Shown here in pieces: positions 34,178 through 43,297 of a DNA stretch of 64,000 nt; position 1 is the stretch's first letter; the number at the start of each line of letters is the position of its first letter. Under the pieces are notes generated by a model. It was not told the DNA's origin. It saw only the letters and a program-made list of their open reading frames with translations, and ran no database searches. The position numbers were made by a program, and so were the translations under genes. This DNA is from Mesorhizobium sp. C432A (GTDB taxonomy: Bacteria > Pseudomonadota > Alphaproteobacteria > Rhizobiales > Rhizobiaceae): the NCBI RefSeq assembly GCF_030323145.1, contig NZ_CP100470.1, forward strand, positions 4,071,001-4,135,000, written 5' to 3'.

Positions 34178-34276
34178 GTGAAGAAAGAATACAGCAAGCC
34201 AGTACTGACTAAACGTGGGCGTCTCAGCGCAGTGACGGCGCAATTGGGACCCAGTGTTGAACCCAGAGGAGCCTAG
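34178..34276 (+). CDS. Lasso-peptide-like RiPP precursor 2 (32 aa)
   Basis: GTG start 6 bases after GAGGG, the same layout as the first precursor 48 bp upstream. The leader has the complete lasso signature Y5-x2-P8-x-L10-x3-G14-x5-T20-x; the two leaders share KP.L.KR..LSAVTA. The predicted core after T-A is QLGPSVEPRGA with Glu at position 7, a permitted ring acceptor, though Gln is an unusual first residue and the tail is short. No lasso cyclase or protease gene lies in the window. Confidence 0.6.
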   Translation: MKKEYSKPVLTKRGRLSAVTAQLGPSVEPRGA

Positions 34277-34346
34277 GCAAAACCACGGCCCTGCAACAAA
34301 GCCAGTTGGCTTCGGCGGCGGGCTTTCCGTATCTAGGCGCCGAAAC

Positions 34347-34975
34347 TTATATTCGCATGCGTGTCACAACGAGCCAGGCGGTTTCCGTGCTCGGTCTCCG
34401 CACTTCAGGGTCGCTGAACCCTGCCTCTCGCAAGGCAGCAATGAGCTCATCCGGCTCGCGAGGTGTAAAAATGTCGGCCGGCATGTTCATCCGGTCCATA
34501 TGCGTCTTCGGGAGGAAGCCAAGCACGACGCGGCCGCCTGGTTTGAGGACGCGAGCGAGCTCTGCGGATCCAGCTCTAAGGCTTTGCCAGAACTACGCTG
34601 TGTGGACGCTGAGAGCCTTGTCGAATGTGCTATCCGGCAAGGGCAAGTCCTCGACTAGCCCGACTCGGAACTCGGCTCGTCCGGCGCGCACTGCATCGGC
34701 GAACCGGCGGCAGGCAGCGTTCACGACATCCTGCGAGCGATCAACACCGCAAACGAATGCTGCCCCACCGAGAAGGTGCGGCAGTAAAACGCGCCGCCGA
34801 AACCGACCTCCACGGCACGATCTTCCAGGACCAGTTGCAATTCATCGAGAGCGTAGCTTGAGCCGAGCATTGCCCCGGTTCATTCCGGCCCGGACCAGCC
34901 AGCCGCCGATTCCGGTCGGGCAGGACAGTGGTTTCGCTATAAATCGTGGCGCCATCCAATCTCACCCGTATTCGG
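34347..34975 (-). pseudogene. Class I SAM-dependent methyltransferase, degraded
   Basis: Blocks in order on the minus strand: VEVGFGG (motif I), GVDRSQDVVNAACRRF, VEDLPLPDSTFDKALSVHT, then TAG where YFW is expected, and ELARVLKPGGRVVLGF to the stop. At least two frame changes and one nonsense codon disable it. It converges on the precursor peptides; if once functional it could have been a tailoring enzyme, but nothing proves this. Confidence 0.65.
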
Positions 34976-35059
34976 GTCATCTAGCCACCATGCGCCTAGA
35001 AGCGGCCGCCCCACAAACGCTGCTTCGATAGCGATGACCAGTTGGGTTGTGCTGCGCTC

Positions 35060-35232
35060 TTAGGCGTCGAATTCCAGCGGCTGGTGGTCCGGTTGCTCGT
35101 GCCACATCACTCGGCGGAAATCGCGACGGCCTACCTTTTGCGCGCAAATGGGGCGCGCATAGAAATGCTCTTCCCAGTCAGGTCATGTGGCTTGCCGGGG
35201 ATGGGCGGTCCGAGGTCGGCTATTCTGGTCAT
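35060..35232 (-). pseudogene. Decayed copy of the CxxC mini-protein
   Basis: MTRIADLGPPIPGKPH, then in another frame PICAQKVGRRDFRRVMWHEQ and PDHQPLEFDA to the stop. Same order as the intact protein at 46711-46893, with one shift after GKPH. Confidence 0.7.
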
Positions 35233-35241
35233 GCCCGACCG

Positions 35242-35266
35242 AACCCGTCGCAGCGGCAAAAGTTCC
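35242..35266 (-). promoter_or_regulatory. EcfG/RpoE2-type promoter of the decayed mini-protein copy
   Basis: GGAAC-N16-GGTT directly upstream of the ATG at 35232. The same GGAACTTTTGCCGC start is found before the copy at 49373. Confidence 0.55.
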
Positions 35267-35344
35267 GGAAAGGCGTGCCTGTTGCCCGATCGCCCGCTCG
35301 CATTTTTTGTACCCTATATTCGCGGCTTCCATTAGCATCCTCTC

Positions 35345-35554
35345 ATGGCAACACTGCGGCACGGCGTAAGGCGGGAACCGGATGGGACGTGGACGGTATT
35401 CGACGTGTTCACCGGGCTGCCGGCTATTGTAGCGGGCCACCCATCTGTCGACCTTCCCGACATGGAGTATGCCGAAGAGCTGGCGGCCATCCTGAATGCC
35501 AACGACCTAAAGCAGAGGCTATCTCACGGAAGGTTCCCGGGAGGGTTCGCCTGA
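35345..35554 (+). CDS. Small hypothetical protein (69 aa)
   Basis: MATLRHGVRREPDGTWTVFD then VFTGLPAIVAGHPSVDLPDM and an Ala/Leu-rich helix ending LNANDLKQRL. The compact beta-start and helical end are typical of small rhizobial stress-locus proteins. The ribosome site is poor. No named family. Confidence 0.6.
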   Translation: MATLRHGVRREPDGTWTVFDVFTGLPAIVAGHPSVDLPDMEYAEELAAILNANDLKQRLSHGRFPGGFA

Positions 35555-35686
35555 CTGAGGTGTGATTCGCCCGGCTTCGTACTGCCCATCCAGGGTGGTT
35601 CGTCCGATCCGAACACCATTGTTATTGAACTGCCGACCACCAGGGTCTTAAATCGACTTGCCATTGCTTTTCGTAGGGAGGATGTG

Positions 35687-35878
35687 ATGAGCAACGTGGT
35701 GCCAATCCGCAAGGCGTCGCCTCGCGTGGAAGTGGTCGGAGCCAGTGGCGAATGGGTCGTGCGCATCATAGAGACCGACCAGGAAATTACACGCTCATTC
35801 GGCCTGGAATCGTTTGCGCTGTCCTTCGCTGAAGGCCAGCGGATACGGCTACATCTCGACAAGGTTGTGCGGCTTTAG
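35687..35878 (+). CDS. Small hypothetical protein (63 aa), paralogue of the 52285 C-terminus
   Basis: A GGGAGG site sits 5 bases before ATG 35687. The core GEWVVRIIETDQEITRSF and AEGQRIRLHL is repeated in GEWVVRLIGRNGETYSRAF and AGDQSSRLGL of the gene at 52285. The fold looks like a small beta-sheet plus helix. Function unknown. Confidence 0.65.
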   Translation: MSNVVPIRKASPRVEVVGASGEWVVRIIETDQEITRSFGLESFALSFAEGQRIRLHLDKVVRL

Positions 35879-36449
35879 GACCCTCCTGCGGCTGGGTAAC
35901 CTCAGGGCCGCGACGGTGATGGCCCATGGATGTGCTTGAACAGGAGATTGCCGATCTCCTGCATTGCCGTCATATCCGGCTAAGCCGCTAAACGGAGACT
36001 TCACCGCAGACGCTGCCGAGCAGCGGGATCAACACGAAGCTGTCATCCCGAAACTTGCTTACGGTGGTGATCGTGAAATCTTCTGCTCGACAAGCCACAC
36101 CCATGAGGAGAATGCTTCCGCTGTCCGAACTCACGACCTGGCAATTTGGCGCATGAGCGAAGCGCGATCGACCCAAGATACGCGTGTGTGCGGATCTAGG
36201 ACTCCTGTCGAGGCTCAATAGCGGAACAGCCGCGCAGCCATGTGGCTCCCAATCACGGACGGTCAGGTTGCGGCCCCAAAGCTGCCGGTCAGCAATGCGC
36301 CTCCATTGGCCGTAGTGATGACGCCGCGTGAAGCACATGCGAGGCGAGGAGGAATTGCAGCACACCTGTTTCGTCTGGCAGGTCGGACTTCATCGAATCG
36401 GAATGGGTTTTTTACACATTCGTTTATCTATTCGTGGTTTCTAATACAT
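35879..36449. other. No confident gene upstream of the orphan TadG
   Basis: A minus-strand frame ending at 35988 reads rather like protein near its end (SILLMGVACRAEDFTITTVS) but has no supported start. The last 50 bases before 36450 are repeated at 48236-48290. Confidence 0.4.
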
Positions 36450-37691
36450 ATGGCATCCAACGCGTTCACCCGGATTTGGTTTGCTTTGAGCCGCCTAAGG
36501 CGCGCCACGAACGGTAACGTTGCCGTCATCGTTGCCTTCACCTTGCCGGTCGTGGTTGGCGGCGCCGGCCTCGGTGTGGAGACATCCTTCTGGTATTACA
36601 GCAGCCTTAAGCTGCAGGCCGTTGCCGATGCCGCGGCCTATGCCGGCGCGCTCGAGAAAGTCGCGGGTTCCGATAACCCGACCATCATCGCCGCCGCCAC
36701 GCAGTCCGCGACCTCGAACAATTTTGCCACGCCGGGCACGATCCAGGTCAACACGCCGCCATTGTCCGGCCCGAACACCGCGAAGAAGGCAGTAGAGGTC
36801 ATCGTCAAGCAGAACCTCGACCGCTACTTCACGGCGATTTTCAACCAGGCGCCCGTTGCCGAACAGGCAAGGGCGGTGGCGCTGATCAATGACGCCTCCA
36901 AAGCTTGCGTGCTGGCGCTCAGTCCGTCGGCCTCCCAGGCTGCGCTCTTTTCCGGCAACACCACCGTCAACCTCACCGGCTGTTCGGTCATGTCGGACTC
37001 GATTGCCTCGGACGCCATAAAGACGCAGGGCTCGGCGGTGCTCAAGGCCGACTGCCTGATCACGGTCGGCGGCATGGTGCTGAACAATCCAGCGACCACA
37101 GTCTGCAAGTCCAACATCACCCGAGCCTTGCCGGCAGCCGATCCTTTCTCCGGCTTGGCGACGCCGACAGCCGGCAACCCTTGCAAGAATGTCAACGGCA
37201 ACAAGACGTCGCAAACACTCCAGCCTGGCACCTACTGTAGCGGCATGAGCCTCAGCGGCAACGTCACCCTGCAGCCCGGCGTCTACGTCGTGCAGGGCGG
37301 TATGAAGGTCAACGCCAACGCGGTCGTCGCCGGCAGCGGGGTAACCATCTTCATGGCAGGCAGCAACACCGTCAGCATGAACGGCAACGCCAAGGTGACG
37401 CTGAGCGCGCCTACCTCCGGAGCCTATTCCGGCGTGCTGTTCTACGGCGACAGGACCGGGACTGCGGCACAGAGCACCTTCAACGGCACAGCGGACTCGC
37501 TTTTGACCGGCGCCATCTATTTTCCCAGGCAGCAGGTCAACTACCTTGGCAACTTCTCGGGGAACGGCGGCTGCACTCAGGTCATCGCCGACACAATCCA
37601 GTGGTCAGGCAGTACGACCATCAAGCAGGACTGCGCCAGCCTCGGGATGAAGAACATTCCGGCGACGCAATCCGTTCAGCTCGTCGAGTAG
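36450..37691 (+). CDS. TadG-like pilus-associated protein (orphan locus)
   Basis: The ATG at 36450 (MASNAFTRIWFALSRL) is preferred because the TadG N-terminal helix ATNGNVAVIVAFTLPVVVGG starts soon after; the frame is open 70 codons further up. The product (413 aa) then has LQAVADAAAYAGALE, the TadG/TadE-type helix exit, followed by a long secreted part with Cys residues and a GNVTLQPGVYVVQGG repeat-like region resembling a beta-helix. Such proteins sit in the envelope near Tad pili. It heads a three-gene unit separate from the main Tad operon. Confidence 0.75.
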   Translation: MASNAFTRIWFALSRLRRATNGNVAVIVAFTLPVVVGGAGLGVETSFWYYSSLKLQAVADAAAYAGALEKVAGSDNPTIIAAATQSATSNNFATPGTIQVNTPPLSGPNTAKKAVEVIVKQNLDRYFTAIFNQAPVAEQARAVALINDASKACVLALSPSASQAALFSGNTTVNLTGCSVMSDSIASDAIKTQGSAVLKADCLITVGGMVLNNPATTVCKSNITRALPAADPFSGLATPTAGNPCKNVNGNKTSQTLQPGTYCSGMSLSGNVTLQPGVYVVQGGMKVNANAVVAGSGVTIFMAGSNTVSMNGNAKVTLSAPTSGAYSGVLFYGDRTGTAAQSTFNGTADSLLTGAIYFPRQQVNYLGNFSGNGGCTQVIADTIQWSGSTTIKQDCASLGMKNIPATQSVQLVE

Positions 37692-37695
37692 CGGG

Positions 37696-38136
37696 ATGGG
37701 TGGGCGGACCTTGCGCATTGTCCTGGACAAATCCGGGATAGCTGCCGTCGAGTTTTCCATGTTGCTGCCCATCCTGTGCCTCGTCTGCCTCGGCATCGCC
37801 GACGGCTGGTCCTACGTGACGAGTTACCTGCAGATGCGCGCGGGCGTTAAAACCGCGGCCAATCTCGTGATGGCCGGCGCGTCCAATGACACCGGAACGC
37901 AGGCGGTCGCGCTTTCGAGCTGGAACGACAAGCCCGAGGACGCCGCGGTCGTGCTGGTCCGCTCCTATTTGTGCGGCGCCACGGTCGTGGATGCGACCAC
38001 CATTTGCGGCGGAACGAAGCTGCCGACCGTCTTCGTCCAGATAACGGCGACGGGCACCTGGGTGCCCCCGTTTAACTTCGGTGTCTTCCCGGACCCGCGC
38101 GCGATCAGTCATCAGCAGGTGATCCGTGTCCGCTGA
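37696..38136 (+). CDS. TadE-like pseudopilin (146 aa)
   Basis: [20 protein letters not shown] is the TadE prepilin-like helix with the conserved Glu; a short secreted domain follows. It starts 4 bp after the TadG-like gene and overlaps the next gene by 11 bp. TadE/TadF are minor pseudopilins cleaved by the prepilin peptidase. Confidence 0.8.
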   Translation: MGGRTLRIVLDKSGIAAVEFSMLLPILCLVCLGIADGWSYVTSYLQMRAGVKTAANLVMAGASNDTGTQAVALSSWNDKPEDAAVVLVRSYLCGATVVDATTICGGTKLPTVFVQITATGTWVPPFNFGVFPDPRAISHQQVIRVR

Positions 38137-38536
38137 AAGGATCGGATCCAGGTGGCGCCGTGACTGCTCCGGCGCAGCCGGGCTGGAATTCGCCTTGATC
38201 GCGCCTTTCCTGGTGATGCTTTTGTTCGGAATCTTCGCCTTCGGCTGGGCCATGAATGCCGTGTCGACCGTCCGCTATACACTGGAAACCTCTTCCCGGG
38301 CGCTGCAGCTGAACAACACGCTTTCGCAGAGCGACATCCAGGCCATCGCCACGCAGAAATTGGTGAACCTGGGTCTGAAGAACGTCATTGTGACGATCGC
38401 GACCGACCCTGCCAGCGGCGGTTTCAAGATGGCGCATCTGACCGCCAGCTATGCCTTCGTCATCGCTTTCCCGTATTTCGACCAGTATCCGATAAATTAC
38501 GCCACGACCGTCACGGTGCCCCTGGTTGCCAGCTAG
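38126..38536 (+). CDS. TadE-like pseudopilin (136 aa)
   Basis: [20 protein letters not shown] is the TadE-type helix. The rest is a small extracellular domain ([20 protein letters not shown]). Last gene of the orphan TadG-TadE-TadE unit, overlapping the previous gene by 11 bp. Its 3' part is repeated in the remnant at 48.32-48.49 kb. Confidence 0.8.
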
Positions 38537-38721
38537 GATACGGCCGGCTTGGTTGAGTTGGCGGCCCTGTATTCAGCTTCCCAAGGCAATGCGTCGAATT
38601 CGGGCTTGTGCCCCGCTTCACGGTAGGCGGCCTGAGTGAGGAAACCTGCTTTGTCCCGCTCCACAACGCAGACAAACGGCGGATTCCCCGGGCACCTATA
38701 GACGCCTACAGCTTTTTCCAT
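38533..38721 (-). CDS. Small hypothetical protein (62 aa)
   Basis: [20 protein letters not shown] then [20 protein letters not shown] and [10 protein letters not shown]. It converges with the TadE gene with 4-bp overlap. No strong ribosome site. Family unknown but composition is protein-like. Confidence 0.5.
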
Positions 38722-38912
38722 GCAACAGGTGTGCTACGGGTGCTCGAAGATGTCCTCCTTCATTGCGATGACAGAACAATAGAGAAGATCTAGCGGTCCG
38801 GCATCACTGAAGGGTGCGGGTTGGTAAATTCGTACAACTCTTTTCATTGCGGAGAGAGTTTCGGCGAGCTTATTAATGTGTCGTTTGCCATTGCCTTTTC
38901 TGGGAGGCTGCG

Positions 38913-39291
38913 ATGGTTGCAACGCCCATAGATATCGCTCGAGCGGCCACTACGGCCACCTTGCTGATGCGCCAGAAGTCCATGGCGGAACCCGCCACAT
39001 TTCGCCGGGACATATCAATCGCGCAGGGCCATCCGAGCCTCACGCGAACTGCTGAAGCGCCTTCGTCAACGTCGTCACGACGTGGCGCGAGGCTGGGAAG
39101 ATGCCGACCCGTCTACTGTTGCCGTCTCCGCGTTTCAAGCCGACGTTCTCCGCTCTGCATTACGAGGCCTAGTAGGGGAAAGGGGTGCGCCTGAGTGTCA
39201 ATGGCGCGATTTCGCTAAGGCCCTGGTGCGCGATTTCACTGGGTGCGAGCTGATCGAAACTGGCTTGGTGGATTGGATCGTCAGCAAGTAG
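38913..39291 (+). pseudogene. Frameshifted paralogue of the 12351 gene
   Basis: The start frame reads MVATPIDIARAATTATLLMR like MIATRTDTAHAV of the intact gene. Around 39010 sense moves one frame to RAIRASRELLKRLRQ, then VSAFQADVLRSALRGL, PECQWRDFAKALVRDF and GLVDWIVSK (stop 39291). One base change in number explains it. A GGGAGG site precedes the start. Confidence 0.7.
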
Positions 39292-39947
39292 CCGCTGCCC
39301 GCCAGCGGCCCAGCAGCCGTCTGCGGGGACTTTGCAGCGGGCGCGCTGGGCCTGACCGGTGGGGCGGTGTGGAATCCGCCGGCTGGCGAACGTATGCGCC
39401 TCCTGCCAACGCCAGCGAAACATCCAAACGAACGAGGCGATCTAACCGCGATCTCGCCATCCAAGGCCAACACATAGGCCGATGGCAAAGGCTTATAATC
39501 GCTGAGAGAACGAAAATGGCCGACGCCATGGTTGGGGAACCCGGGTGGGTAGGCGCCGGCCACAAGCGGAACAGGCCCGCCGCACCACACACATGGCTGA
39601 TTTGTCATCACGTGGTTATGGTGTGATCGCGTAGGGCTAAACCAGCGGAACCTAGTAAACGCCGCTTGGTAAGCGATCCTCGACGCGATCGTTCATCGCC
39701 ACGACGACTTGGGAAACTTGACGGTTGCAGCCCTCTGCCATGTCGAGCTCAAGTCATGAACAGCGGCCCTCCGATCATGAGCAGGCATGCGCCCATCCTA
39801 CCATATCGCGCTCCCGGTTTCGCAAGGCGCAGCAGCAAGGGGGAGGCGGCCAGAGCCGATGTGAAGGGGACTAGGCAGCTAATATTCGCTTGCGCTAATT
39901 TAAATGTGCCGTAACGTCATGCTCAGCATTTTTGGGGAGGAGCAACG
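39292..39947. other. No intact gene; contains a remnant of the small membrane protein family
   Basis: 39300-39490 matches the dispersed segment at 29.25-29.5 kb; the minus strand near 39450-39480 keeps AFAIGLCVGLGW, comparable to AIGLGVGFGMGAGW at 51.83 kb. The rest (39500-39947) shows nothing. Confidence 0.45.
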
Positions 39948-40202
39948 GTGGGGAGTATGATGAGAGTAGCTGTGTTTTGCGCGGCGATCGTGATCGCTGG
40001 GACTGGTGTCGCTATAGCCAAGGAGAAGAAGGTGGTGGTGAGTGACGCCACGGACCTTTGCTCTACGAAGCACTCTGCCAAGAAGCAGGTGCTCGAACTG
40101 GACTGCAGGCCGACCGGAACCGCCAAATTGCCGGCCGGTGGAACGCCGGAAAAGCCGCGCCTCGGATACGACACCGATCCGTGGCTGGTTAAAGGCCTTT
40201 AG
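39948..40202 (+). CDS. Small secreted protein (84 aa)
   Basis: GTG 39948 lies 7 bases after GGGGAGG; ATG 39960 is the alternative. A signal peptide (RVAVFCAAIVIAGTGVAIA) is followed by a short mature part with two Cys (TDLCSTKHS, LELDCRPTG) that could form a disulfide, and an end PEKPRLGYDTDPW. A terminator follows at 40356-40385. Family unknown. Confidence 0.65.
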   Translation: MGSMMRVAVFCAAIVIAGTGVAIAKEKKVVVSDATDLCSTKHSAKKQVLELDCRPTGTAKLPAGGTPEKPRLGYDTDPWLVKGL

Positions 40203-40881
40203 ACACCAGGCGACGGCAACACAGTGCGGCTAACGGGAATGTGCGCTGGCGGTGAAGCCTTCTTTGTTCTCTCGTCGGTGGAACATTGTCGCTTGGAAAC
40301 GCTTCGGACGGTGCACTGCCCCATCAGTGCAACGTTCCCTTCCTTGTTTGCACTGGCCGGCTGCTGAAAGGTGGCCGGCTTTTTTGCATATAACCGCGAC
40401 CTGATGTTTGGAGCTTGTTGATTGGACAGCAGCGAGTGGCCGCTGCTGGCTTAGCGTCCAGGATTGGAATCTGTAAAGGCGAGATCACCGAGGCAGGGAT
40501 GACCAGTTTCGTCTGTTAGCCGCGACGCCGACGAAATTGAATTCAGAAGGGCGTCGGCCGGGCTGCACAGCCGGGCCAAGGCTGGAAAGAGTTCCGCTCC
40601 CGCCCAGCCGTGGCCAGCACGATACGCATCGCACCTGCGCGCAAGCCGTACCAATGGCCCGCCTATTCCGCCGCGCCTTTTCGGCAGGAAACCCTCGGCC
40701 TCATCACAATGGAGGGCGAAATTCGCACCGCCCTATGGAACCATCCAGAGTGACATAGGCTGTTTCATGGAACTTGCTGATGACATCAGGAGGCCCTGTT
40801 AAGCATGCCAGTTGTTCGCGCTCGAAGCTCAGATGCAGGTTGGAGCTCTGCCTACTGCACCAGTATGGCAAGCGAGAACTA
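40203..40881. other. Intergenic region with terminator; no supported gene
   Basis: Apart from the hairpin at 40356-40385 only short frames without ribosome sites occur. Confidence 0.45.
40356..40385 (+). terminator. Rho-independent terminator
   Basis: GCCGGC (40356-40361), a 12-base loop, GCCGGC (40374-40379) and six T. Stem extended by G-T pairs. Ends the small secreted protein transcript. Confidence 0.6.
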
Positions 40882-40907
40882 GGAACCGGGAGTGCTACGA
40901 ATAGATT
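40882..40907 (+). promoter_or_regulatory. Possible EcfG-type promoter for the VanZ-like gene
   Basis: GGAAC-N17-GATT, 25 bases before the chosen ATG. The -10 box lacks the GTT core, so weak. Confidence 0.35.
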
Positions 40908-40932
40908 GCCGCAGTCGAGCTTTTATCAGAGC

Positions 40933-41280
40933 ATGGCAAGGGCTGCCTTTCTCTCCACGTTGGCAGTCGTCCTGCTGCTCGCGCTATTGCCAGACCACTT
41001 GCTGCACGCCCTCGGATTGGCCTTTACGTCTCATCACGACAAGCTCAACCACGCCGCCGCGTTCGCCACCTTGTCGGCTTTGGGTAGCCTCGGCTGGCCC
41101 CAACAGGTGGTCCGGCTGGCGGTTCTACTTGCTTTAACGGGCGCAGCGATCGAAATCCTTCAATGCGTCACAGGGCGTGACATGAGTGTCTTCGACTGGT
41201 TTGCCGACTGCGCCGGAATGGCATACGGGCTGAGAACCATGAGCTGGCTAAAGGAGATTCTAGGGGAACCGGTTATTTGA
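40933..41280 (+). CDS. VanZ-like family membrane protein
   Basis: Starting at ATG 40933 the 115-aa protein has about four hydrophobic segments and the VanZ features HDKLNHAAAFATLSAL, AAIEILQ and SVFDWFADCAGMAYG. The frame is open 53 codons upstream without membrane character. VanZ-type proteins are inner-membrane proteins linked to envelope stress and, in the namesake, teicoplanin resistance; function here unknown. Confidence 0.78.
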   Translation: MARAAFLSTLAVVLLLALLPDHLLHALGLAFTSHHDKLNHAAAFATLSALGSLGWPQQVVRLAVLLALTGAAIEILQCVTGRDMSVFDWFADCAGMAYGLRTMSWLKEILGEPVI

Positions 41281-41521
41281 TCGCCACAGGCTCCGCCTTA
41301 CCGCCGCCGTCTTGGCCCACTTGCCAGCCTCACGCCCGGGGCCGCCTTCGAACCCTCGCTATTTTCAATTTCCGACGCAAAGGCCGACAGCAAGGCGAAT
41401 GGGTTTCGGGCCGCTCACCATTTAGACTTAGGTCCGATTCTTTCGAGCAAATGGCCGAACCCGGAAACATTTCTCCTTGTACTTTGTTGCAGTGGCCGTG
41501 CCGCTGAGGAGAACATGCACA

Positions 41522-41764
41522 GTGCCTCTATCAAATGAACTGCGCGACGTACCTTTAGAATTCCAATGCCCCTCCTGTTCACGCCCTATGGTGAGAAGGG
41601 GATCCTGGCTGAAAACGATTGCCGGTTTCAAATGCGATAGCTGCAGGTCCAGAGTGCGGCTCGGCTACGAAGAGAAGGTGGCCATATTCGACCGGCACCT
41701 TAAGCGAGGCGCGCCGGATCTGGGCCGACGACCAATGGAGTGCGATCCCGGCAACAATTCCTGA
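41522..41764 (+). CDS. Small zinc-ribbon-like protein (80 aa)
   Basis: GTG 41522 follows a GAGGAG site by 10 bases. FQCPSCSRPM and FKCDSCRSRV form a CxxC...CxxC zinc ribbon. The last 20 residues look less conserved. A regulator or nucleic-acid-binding role is possible, not shown. Confidence 0.55.
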   Translation: MPLSNELRDVPLEFQCPSCSRPMVRRGSWLKTIAGFKCDSCRSRVRLGYEEKVAIFDRHLKRGAPDLGRRPMECDPGNNS

Positions 41765-41939
41765 GAGTGTGTCGGCAATTCAAGCTCCAACTGCTTGCGG
41801 TCTGCCGCAAGTCCAAGCTTTCATCTGGTCGCAGGGTCAGGCGGCTCTTTCGTCCGTACGGAACCGATGATGGCGAGAGGTTTCGATGCGGTCGGAGCAC
41901 CGAGCAGGTCGACACGTTTTTCGTAGCGACCACCAATCT

Positions 41940-42212
41940 CTAGCTGACCGCTTCGACGCTCTGACGAGGTGCGAGCAACTTGATCTTCAATAGTCTTTTT
42001 CGAGCCAGCATGCTCGCCGCCTCTGCGATACGGTCTCCGTAAGCATCGGCGACGAATGATAGCGTCGACAGGTCAATAATGAGGTCGTCGATCGCGCCCG
42101 CCAAGACACTGGACCCGCGCCCAAATTGATGCACCAGCGCCCGCACTTCCTTAAGTGCCGTCGAGGCTTCACCCGCATCCAGCAGCGCCTCGATGTCATC
42201 GAAAACCTGCAT
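41940..42212 (-). CDS. Small helical hypothetical protein (90 aa)
   Basis: A GGGAGG site precedes ATG 42212. MQVFDDIEALLDAGEASTAL and LVHQFGRGSSVLAGAIDDLI suggest a small alpha-helical domain with a basic end (ARKRLLKIKLL). No family recognised. Confidence 0.6.
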   Translation of the reverse strand: MQVFDDIEALLDAGEASTALKEVRALVHQFGRGSSVLAGAIDDLIIDLSTLSFVADAYGDRIAEAASMLARKRLLKIKLLAPRQSVEAVS

Positions 42213-42274
42213 CCCGACCCTCCCGCTTTAAAACGGTGGCAATTTCGCGCGAAAAGAAGCGCCTGCCAAGGTGC

Positions 42275-42484
42275 TCACGCTCGAAGGCGGCTATTGGCGG
42301 GCCTGACCGTCCCGGCCTTTTTGGGGATCACAATAGCCAGTTTGCCGGACCCAGCATTTTCCTTATCATGGAAGGTTTGGAAGTTCGCGCCTGCGACGTT
42401 GCGCCATTGGATCAACCCGTCCATGGGACGATCATCAGGCCTCTGCTCGAAAAGCCGGGTATAGAACTCCTCCGCTTTGTCCAT
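42275..42484 (-). pseudogene. VOC family (glyoxalase-like) fragment
   Basis: MDKAEEFYTRLFEQRPDDRP and MDGLIQWRNVAGANFQTFHD with FTPFATAR before it match the start of small VOC proteins. Only about 75 residues remain; the second half of the domain, with metal ligands, is missing. Confidence 0.45.
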
Positions 42485-42690
42485 CCTTGCCGTGGCGAAC
42501 GGCGTAAATTCCTTGGATTTGCACCCACATGCCTCGTGCAAATTGATTCCACCAATAAAAGGGCATGGGCGGGTTCCGTTCCGAAATGCGGCGTTTGCGG
42601 CAACCTGCTTTGTACGTTTCCGACTCTTGCCTTTTTCGGAAAGTGACCCACAGAATAGCTGATGAGGTTCTATCTCTCTGGGAGGATGGG

Positions 42691-42921
42691 ATGGACATTC
42701 AAGCACCCGTTCGGCCTACGCAGCAAACGGCCAAGGAGCTGGTCCGCGAGGTCCTGTTGGGCTCTCAACCCGGCGACATTATTTCCGTTAAAGCGACCAT
42801 TGTAGCGGTCCGTGAGCGCGGCCGCGATGTTCTCGAAACTGACTGCCAGTTAGTCGAAATGATCATCAAATCAGCCTCCGTTTGGGGACTGTTCATCGCC
42901 TTTGACGTTCGAGAGGCGTGA
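42691..42921 (+). CDS. Small hypothetical protein (76 aa) paired with DUF982
   Basis: From ATG 42691 (GGAGG site) the product MDIQAPVRPTQQTAKELVRE continues with QPGDIISVKATIVAVRERGR and ends in an alpha/beta pattern. Its stop overlaps the start of the DUF982 gene (TGATG), so the two are coupled. No family recognised. Confidence 0.6.
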   Translation: MDIQAPVRPTQQTAKELVREVLLGSQPGDIISVKATIVAVRERGRDVLETDCQLVEMIIKSASVWGLFIAFDVREA

Positions 42922-43163
42922 TGCCCCACCGTTGGTTCAACCCTCCGGTTTATGTGAAGACCGAGCGCCCGGGGCTTCGCCTTGGTGTGAACCGGGTTGA
43001 TGCCGCCGCCGAGGAGCTCCTAAAGTGGTCCAATCGTGGCCCCAAGTGGCGGCTGGCGGCCGAGGCTTGCCTATCTGCGATCGATGGCAAAATGCCAGGT
43101 AATGACTTCCGGCTGCTGTTCGAAGCGGCAGCCGATGAAGAGGAGATGCTACTGCCGGATTAA
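42921..43163 (+). CDS. DUF982 family protein (80 aa)
   Basis: FNPPVYVKTERPGLRLGVNR, ELLKWSNRGPKWRLAAEACL and AIDGKMPGNDFRLLFEAAAD show the DUF982 layout (short beta start, W-containing helix, AA-rich end helix), known mainly in rhizobia. Start at ATG 42921, overlapping the previous stop by one base. Function unknown. Confidence 0.75.
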   Translation: MPHRWFNPPVYVKTERPGLRLGVNRVDAAAEELLKWSNRGPKWRLAAEACLSAIDGKMPGNDFRLLFEAAADEEEMLLPD

Positions 43164-43297
43164 CAACGCTATACGGACGGGACCATTCGCGTCTGTTCGC
43201 GTTGGCGGTCGGCGAATTACTTGAACAATCTGACGCAAATGGCTGTGGCCATTGCTCTGTTTTGACCTTTGTGTTACCTATTGTGCTACCTAACGTC
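43164..43297. other. Spacer
   Basis: Nothing supported. Confidence 0.4.

Noticed and set aside
40451..40758. Overlapping frames on both strands between the terminator and VanZ
   Set aside because: No ribosome site or motif on either strand.
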